Shown: positions 50,803-60,313 of the stretch, one piece after another
Position numbering within the stretch: the first letter of the stretch is position 1
Layout: every line of letters begins with the position of its first letter
From: Angomonas deanei
Lineage: Eukaryota; Euglenozoa; Kinetoplastea; Trypanosomatida; Trypanosomatidae
DNA length: 64,000 nt
NCBI GenBank assembly: GCA_903995115.1
Contig: LR877168.1
Coordinates: forward strand, 371,001-435,000
Direction of reading: 5' to 3'
The notes under the pieces: model-generated
Told to the model about the DNA's origin: nothing
The model's input: the letters and a program-made list of their open reading frames with translations, nothing else
Database searches by the model: none
Position numbers and translations under genes: made by a program

Positions 50803-53442
50803 ATGTCAGATACTCTTCAGAAAGCACCAGGAGTTTCAGATGATACCCCTGTCGAAGCTAAATCTCTCGACCCCTTAACGGAAGATCCAAATTATGCCAC
50901 GGAAACGTTTGACGGAACTCTCGCTCGTTTGGAAGCGGCGACTGTTAACAGCAAGTTCGGCGTCCCTCAGTGGGTTCTCAATTTGGTCGAGACCACAAAA
51001 GAGAAAGAAGAACTCTCCGCAAAAAAGAAAAAATTCCCGGATGAGGATAAAGGGATCATCGTGAGGATTTTTAACGTTATCCAGACACAGACCGGTATTG
51101 AAAGACTATCTCAGCGAGAGGATTTGGAAAAGAGAAGTCCTTCTTACTTTGCCTCCACGTGGAGCGAGGTAAAAACGGAAGATATCACTGACGGACGAGC
51201 CCTGACGGCGGAATTTTTGCGTCTCTCTGTGTCGTTGGACAGTATAGACCCCAACAACAACGCCCTCATCTGTTGTGCAGCAATGCTGCTGGACCTCTCC
51301 TGTAAAATAGACGATTTTGTCGAGTATGTGAGAAATACGTGCCGCAAAGAGATATTTGGCTGCTGCGTAATAACGAATGACCAAGATCAGTTGCGTGAAC
51401 TGTCTGGAAAGTTCATCACAGATTTTAGTACTGAAATGCAGGACATTGCAACCTGGGCCAATGGCGAGAATCGTGTGGGGCACACCCTCTCCATCGGAGG
51501 GGAAAGCGGGTCGGGAAAAACACGGGCGGCGCTTCAGTGCACTAAACTTCTAAAGGGAAGGGGTAGTAATGGTGGGGATGACAAAGATTATTTGACCGTC
51601 TATATAAAGCTGTCTAAGGATGACGACCAGGATCTACTCCATGGCAAAGTCGCTTCTTACTTTGCAACACGCGAAGAAGGAGATGCTGCAGCGGAGTTTG
51701 CTAAAGCGAAGAAGCTCACCAATGCAACGACTGTGGATCGGCTGTTGGGAGAAGGAAGTGAACCTGATAATGAACGCAAGATGCTACGATTGATTCGCGC
51801 CCGTCTATGCTTTGAGTTCGTCCGCAGAAAAATAAATGAAATCACTGGATATTCCGTCTTCAAGTCAAAAAAGGCGTTTAAACAAGTTTTTTTTGTTTTT
51901 GACGAGGCGGGGATCTGTCCATGGGTGTACCGTTCGGTAAATCAAGTATCGAGTGAGGGAAATACACTAGCAAGTTTTTTTAACCATCAGAAAGAATTTT
52001 CGGACAATTTCATGGTGGTGTGCTGCAGCACGGCAACTCAGGGGCTCTACCGGAACATGCTGAGCACGCAGAGTTCTTTTGACCCTGTCATCATGCGGCC
52101 TGGCAGAAAGGTATACGAGGGAATCGTGGAGGGTATGGATGACTACAAGACTCGTAAGAATTTCATTGGAAGGCTTGTGGAGAACCCTTTTTTTGCGAAG
52201 CTCGTCGAAAATCGTGGGTGCGGCGTGGTGGCTGCCGAAGTCGTAAGGAACGCTGTGGAGGGGTCCCCTGCGGAGTTGGACACCGATACTCTGACAGAAG
52301 AGCAAAAGGAGCTGTTCGACAGTTCCGACGAGGAAGGTGCCTACTCGATAGCCGGCAGCATAGTGGCCGATCAATACAGGAAGTCAAATGGCTCTAGCGG
52401 CAAGCCTGTCGAAGACTTGAAGAGAATAGTGGCGACGTGTGTTCGCGCCCTCTTGTGCTATCCCAAGAAGGGGTACCTGCCTATCGTCGACGACACTAAT
52501 GTTATTAAAATGGGAATGCTGAGCGTGGTTTCATCACCCATGAAGGATGGAAGCAAGGACAGAAAACTTGAGGTTGAGATGTCCTCCGTTCAGCTCGTTC
52601 TTGGCGCCATGCTCTACGGCGACCGCTCTCTTTTCACAACAAATCCCACTGGAAGGCCCTTTGTCCTGTTTTCGGCCCCCTTCTTCTCCCTTTTGCTCGA
52701 CAGCTGCTCGTCGTCTTATTATGGGGGGAAAACGGACGCCTCTCTTTCTGCGTTCCTTCGGCCGCTGAGTCAGACAGCGATAGGAGACTATTCGGCCAAG
52801 GTGGACCACATTAGTGTCTCCTCCGTTTTAGTGTCCAATGAACGAATAGAGGTGCCGGAAAAGGTGCAGACATATTTACGGGTATTACGGGAGCTGCTGA
52901 GGGACAACAATGAAAGGGCATTTGTGCTTGTGAACGGAAGAGGCACTGTCTATGCGGATCTCATTGCGAAAAGCGGTAACATTCTTTTTCTCATTCATTG
53001 CGAGAAGGACGCTAAAACCACAACTGAGAATGTGCCGACCGCGCTGGAAAAGATGGGGTTCTCCGGTAGTGATAGTCCCGCAGTAGATAGCTTTGTCGAA
53101 CCCCTTGATATGAGTGGGCCAAACTTGGAGGAACAAATTGAGAATTTTATGGCCAAAGGGTCCCAGCGGAAAAGAAAGCGCTCGACGGCTGTGTCTGGTA
53201 CAACAGTGGAGTATTTGCCGCTGCTCCGCGGGAAACTGCTCACACGTCTGTTGATGAAGGAGTTAGGGTGCAGAATTGCCGTTCCTGTGGTGATGCACCG
53301 AAAACCGCGCAGTGCGGATACAAAGGAGAAATGTATAAAATACGTCGAAAAATATTCTTTCCAGAGTTTCGGATGGAATGGCCCGGCTGCGCTCGTGTTG
53401 GTGGGAGGTAGCATTGAGCGGTCTGCGATCATTTCTGCCTAG
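50803..53442 (+). CDS. RHS/Crinkler-type P-loop NTPase with nuclease-like C-terminus, copy 3 (whole)
   Basis: The start at 50803 (MSDTLQKAPGVSDD) gives 879 residues in one frame, the only whole copy of three. A helical front (about 40-90, PQWVLNLVETTKEKEE) leads to the P-loop SIGGESGSGKTRAAL (about 230-245) and Walker B-like FFVFDEAGICPW (about 363-374). The C-terminal part has AFVLVNGRGTVYADLIAKSG (about 706-725), the REase-like core; its second motif looks diverged relative to the two broken copies. The end ELGCRIAVPVV...FGWNGPAALVLVGGSIERS is shared by all three. RHS proteins of T. brucei are mostly nuclear or perinuclear and touch Pol II transcription. A 3' hairpin follows. Confidence 0.8.
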   Translation: MSDTLQKAPGVSDDTPVEAKSLDPLTEDPNYATETFDGTLARLEAATVNSKFGVPQWVLNLVETTKEKEELSAKKKKFPDEDKGIIVRIFNVIQTQTGIERLSQREDLEKRSPSYFASTWSEVKTEDITDGRALTAEFLRLSVSLDSIDPNNNALICCAAMLLDLSCKIDDFVEYVRNTCRKEIFGCCVITNDQDQLRELSGKFITDFSTEMQDIATWANGENRVGHTLSIGGESGSGKTRAALQCTKLLKGRGSNGGDDKDYLTVYIKLSKDDDQDLLHGKVASYFATREEGDAAAEFAKAKKLTNATTVDRLLGEGSEPDNERKMLRLIRARLCFEFVRRKINEITGYSVFKSKKAFKQVFFVFDEAGICPWVYRSVNQVSSEGNTLASFFNHQKEFSDNFMVVCCSTATQGLYRNMLSTQSSFDPVIMRPGRKVYEGIVEGMDDYKTRKNFIGRLVENPFFAKLVENRGCGVVAAEVVRNAVEGSPAELDTDTLTEEQKELFDSSDEEGAYSIAGSIVADQYRKSNGSSGKPVEDLKRIVATCVRALLCYPKKGYLPIVDDTNVIKMGMLSVVSSPMKDGSKDRKLEVEMSSVQLVLGAMLYGDRSLFTTNPTGRPFVLFSAPFFSLLLDSCSSSYYGGKTDASLSAFLRPLSQTAIGDYSAKVDHISVSSVLVSNERIEVPEKVQTYLRVLRELLRDNNERAFVLVNGRGTVYADLIAKSGNILFLIHCEKDAKTTTENVPTALEKMGFSGSDSPAVDSFVEPLDMSGPNLEEQIENFMAKGSQRKRKRSTAVSGTTVEYLPLLRGKLLTRLLMKELGCRIAVPVVMHRKPRSADTKEKCIKYVEKYSFQSFGWNGPAALVLVGGSIERSAIISA

Positions 53443-53481
53443 GCTTTTTTTTTCCATTTAATAGCTGCTCTATTGCCTCTT

Positions 53482-53501
53482 TGACTTTCAGAGAAAAGTC
53501 A
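53482..53501 (+). promoter_or_regulatory. Conserved 3' UTR hairpin of RHS copy 3
   Basis: The same TGACTTT-CAGAGA-AAAGTCA stem-loop as at 47293-47312, 40 bases after the stop, again followed by ATTG and a T/G-rich GxTGTAC stretch. Two genes whose coding parts have diverged widely keep this element, which points to selection or recent exchange of the 3' ends. Confidence 0.65.
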
Positions 53502-53663
53502 TTGAGGCTGTACAGATAGGCGTATTCTTTGACACCGAAGCACCACGATTCCCCATCGTGCGTACGTACTTTCACGGGCTTTTGTAGCAAATGATTACCC
53601 TCCTCCCTCCTGTTTTAGTTGTGTCTTTAGTACTTCGTGTTTTTCGTTGTTTATTTTTCCATC

Positions 53664-54150
53664 ACAGAATATTTCGCAATACACGGACTATTTTAGGGAG
53701 TCGCCCCCACTTGCTCTCGCGGCGGCCAGGAGTGTGGGGAGGACCACAATAAAGGGGTACTTGGCCGTAACATTACTTCTGATAACTGCGGAAGAAGGCG
53801 TACATTTGCACTGGATTCGTCGGACATTGAATGTCTGGAGCGTGTTGAGTGGTGGCTGGAGAGACAGCGTGATTACCCGTTGCAAATTGCCGTCGATTTC
53901 AGTGGCACCAAATCGCCGAAGGATATTCCCAAATGGGAAAATTGTCCCGACGGCTTTCCGACGGTAAGATTGAGCATACGTTTGACTTGCGCATTAAGAA
54001 GGTACAGTCTCTTCTCCCGTTCGCCGTCCTGTTAAAGCGGTCTGGAGTGGTTGTTTTGGATGAGTGTACATTGAACACTCTAGATGCACTGGCAGGACTC
54101 GAGCTGCTGAGAAAAGTGCAATTAAACTGTCACGGTCACGGTATTAGCAA
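53664..54150 (+). pseudogene. LRRP family, front part only (remnant B)
   Basis: Begins NISQYTDYFRESPPLALAA and passes through RNITSDNCGRRR, ERVEWWLERQRDYPLQI and LSRRLSDGKIEHTFDL in different frames, matching the first 150 or so residues of the family, then stops short after LAGLELLRKVQLNC. At least two frame changes and no repeats beyond the first; the next copy begins about 100 bases on. It is a fragment. Confidence 0.7.
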
Positions 54151-54251
54151 ATCTAGCCCTCCACGCCACCAACTAACCCCTAGCATAGAGTCATTCCTTT
54201 TTTAAAACAGTTGATCGAATCCGTTTGCACGAAATGAACTGACGTAGGTTG

Positions 54252-55516
54252 TTGTACGAGTACAGTACGTACTTCCGGGGCCATGCGCCTCTGGCCTTTG
54301 CCGCTGTCAGCCTCTGTATTAGAGAATCAACGGAATCCCGCGAGCGCGGAACGCTCGGATGTGTGACACGTATTATCGACGGCGAGGCGTGGCGCTCGTT
54401 GTCTATCCGTAGAGAGGAATGTGCGGCGCAGTTAAAGACGGTAGAGGCGTGGCTGACGCGACCTCCTACGTTGCCACTGAAAGTATCTGTGACCCTGAAG
54501 AACGACAAAGCCTCGGTGAACACGGTTGTGTTAATGGAGGAATTCTCTGTTCGCCCGGAAAGGTGTGGTGTGCATGTTGTCTTTTTCGTGAAGATAAATG
54601 AAATTAACACACTCGACCATTTTGACTCACTACTGTCACGAGAAGAGGAAGTCACTCTCGATGGCTGCAGGTATTTGACATCTTTGCGGGGTTTTGACGG
54701 ACGGAGGTGTTTAAAACGTGTAAACTGCAAGCATTGTGATATGACAGACTTCAGCGCTATTTGCACCTGTGCCCTATTGGAGGCTGCTACATTTTGCTCT
54801 TGCCCTGACATGACATCACTTGACGCGTTGCAAGGACTTCAACACTTGAAGAGTGTGACGGTGATAGACTGTCCCATCACTGGTCTGGAGGCACTCCGTA
54901 CGTGCCCTTCACTGGAGCGTGTTGTTTGCCGCCCTCCCCATACACTCTCTCTCCAACCGCTGGAAGGACTTAAATATCTGAAGGATGTGGGCTTCTCTGC
55001 CGATAAAGTGGACGATATTGACGCACTTCACACCTGTACAGCGTTGGAGGTGGTGGATATTTCTTTTGTGAAAGACTACTTGTGCGTCTGAGGGAACTCA
55101 TGATTGAAATCTGCGGAATGACGAGCCTGGATGCGCTGCACACCTGTGAGGCGCTCGAGGAGTTGCGCGTTCACTCCTGCAGCAGTCTGACCTCCGTCGA
55201 ACATTTCAAAGGACCTCCTAATTTGAGAAGTATCACTATTTCGGACTGCCCCATAACGGGTATTCGTTCGCTAAATACATGTGTCTCTCTTCGTAGTGTG
55301 GAAGTCAGTTCCTGCCCACGTCTCTGTTCTCTGGATGGACTAGATGACCTGATAAACCTAGAAGATGTGCGTGCGGACAGAAGTGGTATCACCGACGTTT
55401 CTGCCATGGCCCAGTGCCCTTTTCTTCGGTACGTAGACGTAAGTGGTTGTCCCCAACTTCAATCGGTGGATGTATTCTTAGAGAGTGGTGACGTGGAGGT
55501 GTATTTCCGTTGGTGA
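54252..55516 (+). pseudogene. LRRP family, nearly complete (remnant C)
   Basis: The product runs LYEYSTYFRGHAPLAFAAV to CPQLQSVDVFLESGDVEVYFRW and has about ten LRR units (for example CPDMTSLDALQGLQHLKSV). No ATG lies at the expected start: the first codons after the upstream stop are TTG TTG. The frame changes once near the T run at 55063-55066, where one more T would keep the repeat (VVDISFCERLL) continuous. So it has two defects: a lost start and one frameshift, the latter possibly a sequencing error. It may be silent. Its end and 3' UTR match the relic at 30898-31173. Confidence 0.75.
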
Positions 55517-57060
55517 GGGATGCTACAATCCCACAAACTTTCTCATTTTTCATTTTTATCTCGGCTAGAGGGTAGAGTACCCCCGTTGCGGAATGATCGT
55601 GACTCGGTACCTCTTCTTCTCTATCTGGATGCTCATATTGCTTTCCTTCCCGTGGAGGAGAGGACGTGTCATCGGCCGACTGGCTCTGTTGACATACGAC
55701 AACCAATATCTTTTCCTTCTTTACCATCCAAAAGGTAGAAGGTCCTTTTTTCTTTTACCCGCCCGCCGTCCCTTTTATTGTGAAACAATAAGACGTACAA
55801 AACAGTGGATGCCAATTGAGAAGCAAAATTTCGATTCCATCATTTTCTAAAGCTCACTTGCGGTCCATGTTACCGTCAAGCAAATGCTTACTGGGGTTTC
55901 CACCCTAATTGGGCCGTCCATCGTTGACAAAACGTTAAGGAAGAATGAATTAATGGTTTGGCGTACTGTCGCGAATTGCTGTTGGGAAACGAACATGGCT
56001 GTTACTTTCTCCCCTCTCAATGATTGCAAGGGGCCAATTAAATTGATTTAAGTATTTTATCCCTTTTGGAGGTCTTGAAAAGACTGCGAAACCTCTGGAG
56101 GGTGGGATCCTTGAACAGCGGTGTTCCTCATAACAAACAACTCGCGTTCAGGAAGGAGGAAAACCAGCGATGAGGGTATGCTTAGTGTGACTCTTCTACG
56201 TGGGATTATGAGTCTACGCCTAGAGCGCAGACAGGCGACGGAACGCTGCTGAATTCCGACGAATAGTTACTTTGGTTGGTGGATTAGCGGAGTAGGACAA
56301 CGGAAACGTTTTCTCACGCGAATGCGTGAATCAACAGTCTAGTATCAGTAGTATTATCAATACGAAAAATAGTGCTAGTTTTAGTCGCACATTTTTTTAA
56401 GAGAATGATTCAAAAGAAGCGACACATGTCCAAAAGTTGTATTTTTACTACTTGCTTTCCCATGGATAATGCAGTGACCGTGCCGTCTTCCATGAGCGTT
56501 GGTAATTTTGTCTGTATCTCTTACTGTTGTCCATTCGGTGCAGCCCTCTTTTGGAGTGAGTATTTATTCAGTTGTTGTTGGATAAACATATTTCCGTGTT
56601 GAACAATCATGGTGTGGTCCCAAAAAGGCGTTGTAAGGCCGGCGCCCTTTTATTGGGAACGGGGGGAAGTCTGCTGACAGTTGGAGGGAGGCGTGCTTTT
56701 GTTTTCCAAGCATTGGACATTACCACTGGTCATGGGCGATTTGGTTCCTGTTTTACAGTGCTTCCACTAAGAGCTTCTCCATTGGTGTGGAGTGGCGTGA
56801 ATAAATGCCACAACTAAAGACAAATAAGGGAGTCGTTTTATGACGGACTCCGTAGATCTATATGAGCATTGAATAGACTTTTTTTGATGTATTCCTTTCG
56901 GATTTTTGGTCTACTTTGTTTTTGCATCATCTGCGAAAAGACTGCTCTTGTTTTTGTTTTTCACACCGTAATCAGGGGGGCTTTCTAGTCACTTTTCTCT
57001 CATTTGTTTTTTTAGTATATCGGTTTTAATTTTATTCCACTTTCTGTATACCAGCTTCGA
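55517..57060. other. Spacer of 1.5 kb between LRRP copies
   Basis: Contains the remnant C 3' UTR (55517-55640). The rest, including open frames at 56372-56602 and 56572-56817, shows no family I recognise. Immediately before the ATG at 57061 is TATACCAG (AG at 57053-57054), the likely splice site. Confidence 0.5.
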
Positions 57061-58923
57061 ATGTTCCTACTTCGGAATATTTCCAGACATACCGGTTACC
57101 TAAGGACGTTACCGCCAATTGCCTTTTCGGGTCTCTTGTTTCAGACCAGGGCGGTAAGGGAGCACCAGAAGGGAGGTCCGCAACACTGTGACAACGTCAG
57201 CGTTGCATCGACGAATATATTTAACATGAATTCTTTCGACGTGGCGCAGTTGTCAAAGAAGAAGCCGTGGCTGAGGGAAAAGAGTGGATTACCTCCACAT
57301 TTTACCGTTACGTTCAGTGACAAAGAATCACTGAAAGACATTCCCGCGTGGGAAAAATTCTTAAAAAGGATGGTGAAGAACAAGGTAGAGCACACGTTTG
57401 GATTGGATATACATTGTGTGAAGTCCCTTTTACCATTCTCCGTAATGTTGGAGCGGACAACGGACGTTTGCCTAAATAAATGTAACTTGAAATCCTTAGA
57501 GGCGTTGGAAAGACTTCAATGTCTTCGAAAAATAGAACTTCAAGACTGCCGCGGTACATTCAGCCTTGACTCTCTTTCTACTTGTCCTAATCTGACGAGT
57601 GTTTCAGTCCCTGATTTCTATGATAGTGCTAAACTGGTGTGTTTAGGGAGGGTTCAAAGTCTGAGGAAGGTCGTATTGAATTCCTGTGCTATAAAAAATG
57701 TTGATTTTCTGAAAGACTGCCTCCTACTGGAGTGCTTGGAGGTGAAAGCCTGTCGTTGGCTAACATCACTAGACGGACTATCGGGACTGAAAAACTTGAA
57801 GACTTTGGATGCGTCCAAGACTGGCATCAATAGTATCCGTGCTCTTTCTGAATGTGCTGCTCTGGAGGAAGTTTATGTCAATTCGTGTGAAAGGTTAAAT
57901 ACTCTAGAGGGACTATCCGGTTTACAGAAGTTAAAAGTTGTGAAAGCTGAATTCAGTGGAATTCAGAGTGTTGACGGACTGAAGGGGTGTGTCGCTTTGG
58001 AGGAAATTGATGTAAGTAATTGTAAACAATTGACCTCCCTAGATGGTCTCGCGGAGTTACAGAATCTGAAAGAGTTATATGCTGCGCACAGCGAAATTGA
58101 GAATATTAGGGGATTAAAAGGTTGTGTCGAGTTGCGTCTTCTTTCTGTAATTGGGTGCAAAAAGTTAACCTCCCTGAAAGGCATTTCAGGACTACATAAA
58201 TTGAAATATGTTTGGACAAATTGTAGTGCGATTGAGAGTGTTCGTGATTTAGCCGGATGTGTTTCTCTAGAAGAGTTACACGCAGTTTTGTGTGAAAACC
58301 TGAGGAGTCTGGACGGCTTGTCTGGATTACCGAGACTAAAGACCGTCATTGCATGGCAAAGTGGAATTTCAAATATTGAAGGACTGACCGGGTGTAAATC
58401 GTTGAAGCGGCTTGATCTGTATAAATGCGAACAATTAACCTCTCTGGAGGGTCTGTGTGGATTACCGAATCTAAAACACCTTGATGCAAGCAGTACTCCA
58501 ATCACCAGCGTCCTGCCTCTAACCGGGTGTGTTGGTTTAGAGCACGCAAACTTCTGTTGGTGCACAGAGCTAAAATCTTTAGGTGGTTTGTCTGGATTAT
58601 CCAGATTAAAAACGATGGACGCGTTTATGAGCGGTTTGACAAATATTGACGGACTCTGTGGTTGTACAGCGGTTGAGAAGGTAGATGTAGCTAAGTGTAA
58701 AGATTTAACTAATATTGATGTCCTTTCCACGCTTCCCAACTTGAAGAGAGCAAGAATATACTTTACCAATATTCCGTGTAGCGAAAAGGAAAAGGATTTC
58801 TCTGAACTTCGTTCATTCACGGTTAATGGTGTTGAGTTCAGCATTAGTTCAAAGTATTACGAAGGAAAGATAATGACCAGTGTTCATACAAGTTTCTGTC
58901 TCGTTCGTAATAAAGATGACTAG
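57061..58923 (+). CDS. Leucine-rich repeat protein of the LRRP family, whole copy
   Basis: 620 residues in one frame from MFLLRNISRHTGYLR. The front 150 residues hold the family header (WEKFLKRMVKNKVEHTFGLDI, LERTTDVCLNKCNLKSLEAL). From about residue 150 to 585 runs a regular array of about 18 LRR units in pairs of 46 residues, of the type GC-x-x-LE-x-(I/V)-(D/Y)VSxCKQLTSLDGLSGLxxLKxLDA. This cysteine-containing pattern fits subtelomeric LRRP/ESAG8-like genes of trypanosomes. No signal peptide or membrane helix is seen, so the protein should be intracellular; it probably binds another protein along its curved face. The spliced leader would leave a 5' UTR of only about six own bases. Function unknown. 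Confidence 0.85.
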   Translation: MFLLRNISRHTGYLRTLPPIAFSGLLFQTRAVREHQKGGPQHCDNVSVASTNIFNMNSFDVAQLSKKKPWLREKSGLPPHFTVTFSDKESLKDIPAWEKFLKRMVKNKVEHTFGLDIHCVKSLLPFSVMLERTTDVCLNKCNLKSLEALERLQCLRKIELQDCRGTFSLDSLSTCPNLTSVSVPDFYDSAKLVCLGRVQSLRKVVLNSCAIKNVDFLKDCLLLECLEVKACRWLTSLDGLSGLKNLKTLDASKTGINSIRALSECAALEEVYVNSCERLNTLEGLSGLQKLKVVKAEFSGIQSVDGLKGCVALEEIDVSNCKQLTSLDGLAELQNLKELYAAHSEIENIRGLKGCVELRLLSVIGCKKLTSLKGISGLHKLKYVWTNCSAIESVRDLAGCVSLEELHAVLCENLRSLDGLSGLPRLKTVIAWQSGISNIEGLTGCKSLKRLDLYKCEQLTSLEGLCGLPNLKHLDASSTPITSVLPLTGCVGLEHANFCWCTELKSLGGLSGLSRLKTMDAFMSGLTNIDGLCGCTAVEKVDVAKCKDLTNIDVLSTLPNLKRARIYFTNIPCSEKEKDFSELRSFTVNGVEFSISSKYYEGKIMTSVHTSFCLVRNKDD

Positions 58924-60017
58924 CGTTATTAATGAACTCTGCTTTTCAGTTACATCAATGCTACTTAGCAGTAATAGTTGTCCTTCACTCCTTTAAGGAA
59001 GTTGTAGTGTCTCAGTTTTTATTGAAGCTGTCCAAATTGTGCAGCTCAAAGTCAAATAGTAGTGAAAAAAAAAATAGTAATTAAACAGCCTTTTATCAAT
59101 TTATGTTTCTACACTGACAGTAAGGTTTTTACTCGTTTCCAGTGTATTATCTTGCGCCATATATTTAAACTACTTCATATTTTATCTCGTTTCTTAAGTT
59201 TAACCAAGCACCAATTCATTTTCCGATTATATGTACCATGTCTCTAAAGTGAGCTGACCTAGGTAACTACTTCCTTTTGGAAGCGCGTTGTACTGTTTAG
59301 TGAATCCTGTGCGGTGGTAGGAGTAGTATCCTGATTCTTAAAGAAGTATGTTCCAAGGTCCATTTCATCCAAGGTTTATTATACGGGAAATTTAGTGTAG
59401 ACAACAACAAGCTCTCTCGTCGTTGTGACTGATTGAAACTTTAAACTAGTAAGTGTATGTTTGTTCTGGTTTGTTGTGGTGTTATCCTATTACAATGCAT
59501 TATCAACACCAACTAGGTTCCTGCGTGTTTGTTTTATTGTAGTACGGTAATTTGGCTGTTGTGTAACTCTTGTGATTTTTAATCTATAACATGGGATGCT
59601 AGTTTGACACCTTATAAAGCGGTAGACTTATGTTTGTGTTTGTTTTAACGTATCAGTACAAGTTTTGTAAGTACGATCTTTATGAACTACCAGTTTTTAT
59701 ATCCGGACTCTTTTAATTTTAGGATTAGTGCTTACTTTTTGTTTCTATTGGGGTTTGGGATGCACGTTGCCTAGCACCCTTATGATAAAGTGTGACTGGT
59801 GGTCGGTGAGGTAAAACAGGCCCTCTTTGTGAGCTTTTTTCGTCTTTACTTGTTTTTATAAACAATTCTAAGAAACTTGTAGTACACATGTGAGTCGTTT
59901 TTGTCTCTTTGCTGATAGGGTGGGGTTGACGCTTGGGGTTTCTTCTTGTATCCGTGCTGACCTGATGGTGGTGCCGCTGTGTTAAGGGCCCAATGTATTT
60001 GGTGGTGTGTTTTGGTG
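58924..60017. other. AT/GT-rich region without genes
   Basis: About 1.1 kb of T/G-rich DNA. No open frame of quality, tRNA-like box or repeat to other parts of the window is seen. It may be the decayed border of the retroelement or subtelomeric filler. Confidence 0.45.
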
Positions 60018-60073
60018 TTTAGGTTAGGAATTTAAAGTTAGGTAAAATTTAAGTTTAAGATTAGGGTTAAGGT
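60018..60073 (+). repeat. Degenerate telomere-like repeats
   Basis: TTTAGGTTAGG, then AAGTTAGG, then ATTAGGGTTAAGG: several TTAGG and one TTAGGG unit in a 56-base stretch. TTAGGG is the telomere repeat of trypanosomes. This sits directly before the first 220-bp direct repeat. It could be a worn interstitial telomere scrap or chance. Confidence 0.4.
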
Positions 60074-60094
60074 GTTCGGACTTTTAATGAAGTA

Positions 60095-60313
60095 ACTCTC
60101 TAATTGAGTGCGCAACCATAGAACGTTTTGTACTTGTCCTGACATCTCGTTAAGTCCTTAACATATTCATGTATGGAGTGATCAACTATTTTTTAACGAA
60201 AAGTGGGAAAGGTAACAGATTGCAACGTCGTTTGGTTGTTCTTGTTGAACTCACCGACGAGTAGAAGGAAGGACAAGTCAAACATAGGTGGAATTAAACT
60301 GGGTGAGCAAGTC
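60095..60313. repeat. 220-bp direct repeat, left copy
   Basis: From AACTCTCTAATTGAGTGCGC to GGTGAGCAAGTC; it matches 61340-61559 almost perfectly. It contains no coding frame on its own. With the right copy it brackets about 1 kb of non-coding DNA, an arrangement that suits the split direct repeats of the adjoining retroelement (see below). Confidence 0.9.

Noticed and set aside
56372-56817. Two overlapping open frames
   Set aside because: Cys/Phe-rich text with no motif; could be worn gene pieces but not supportable.
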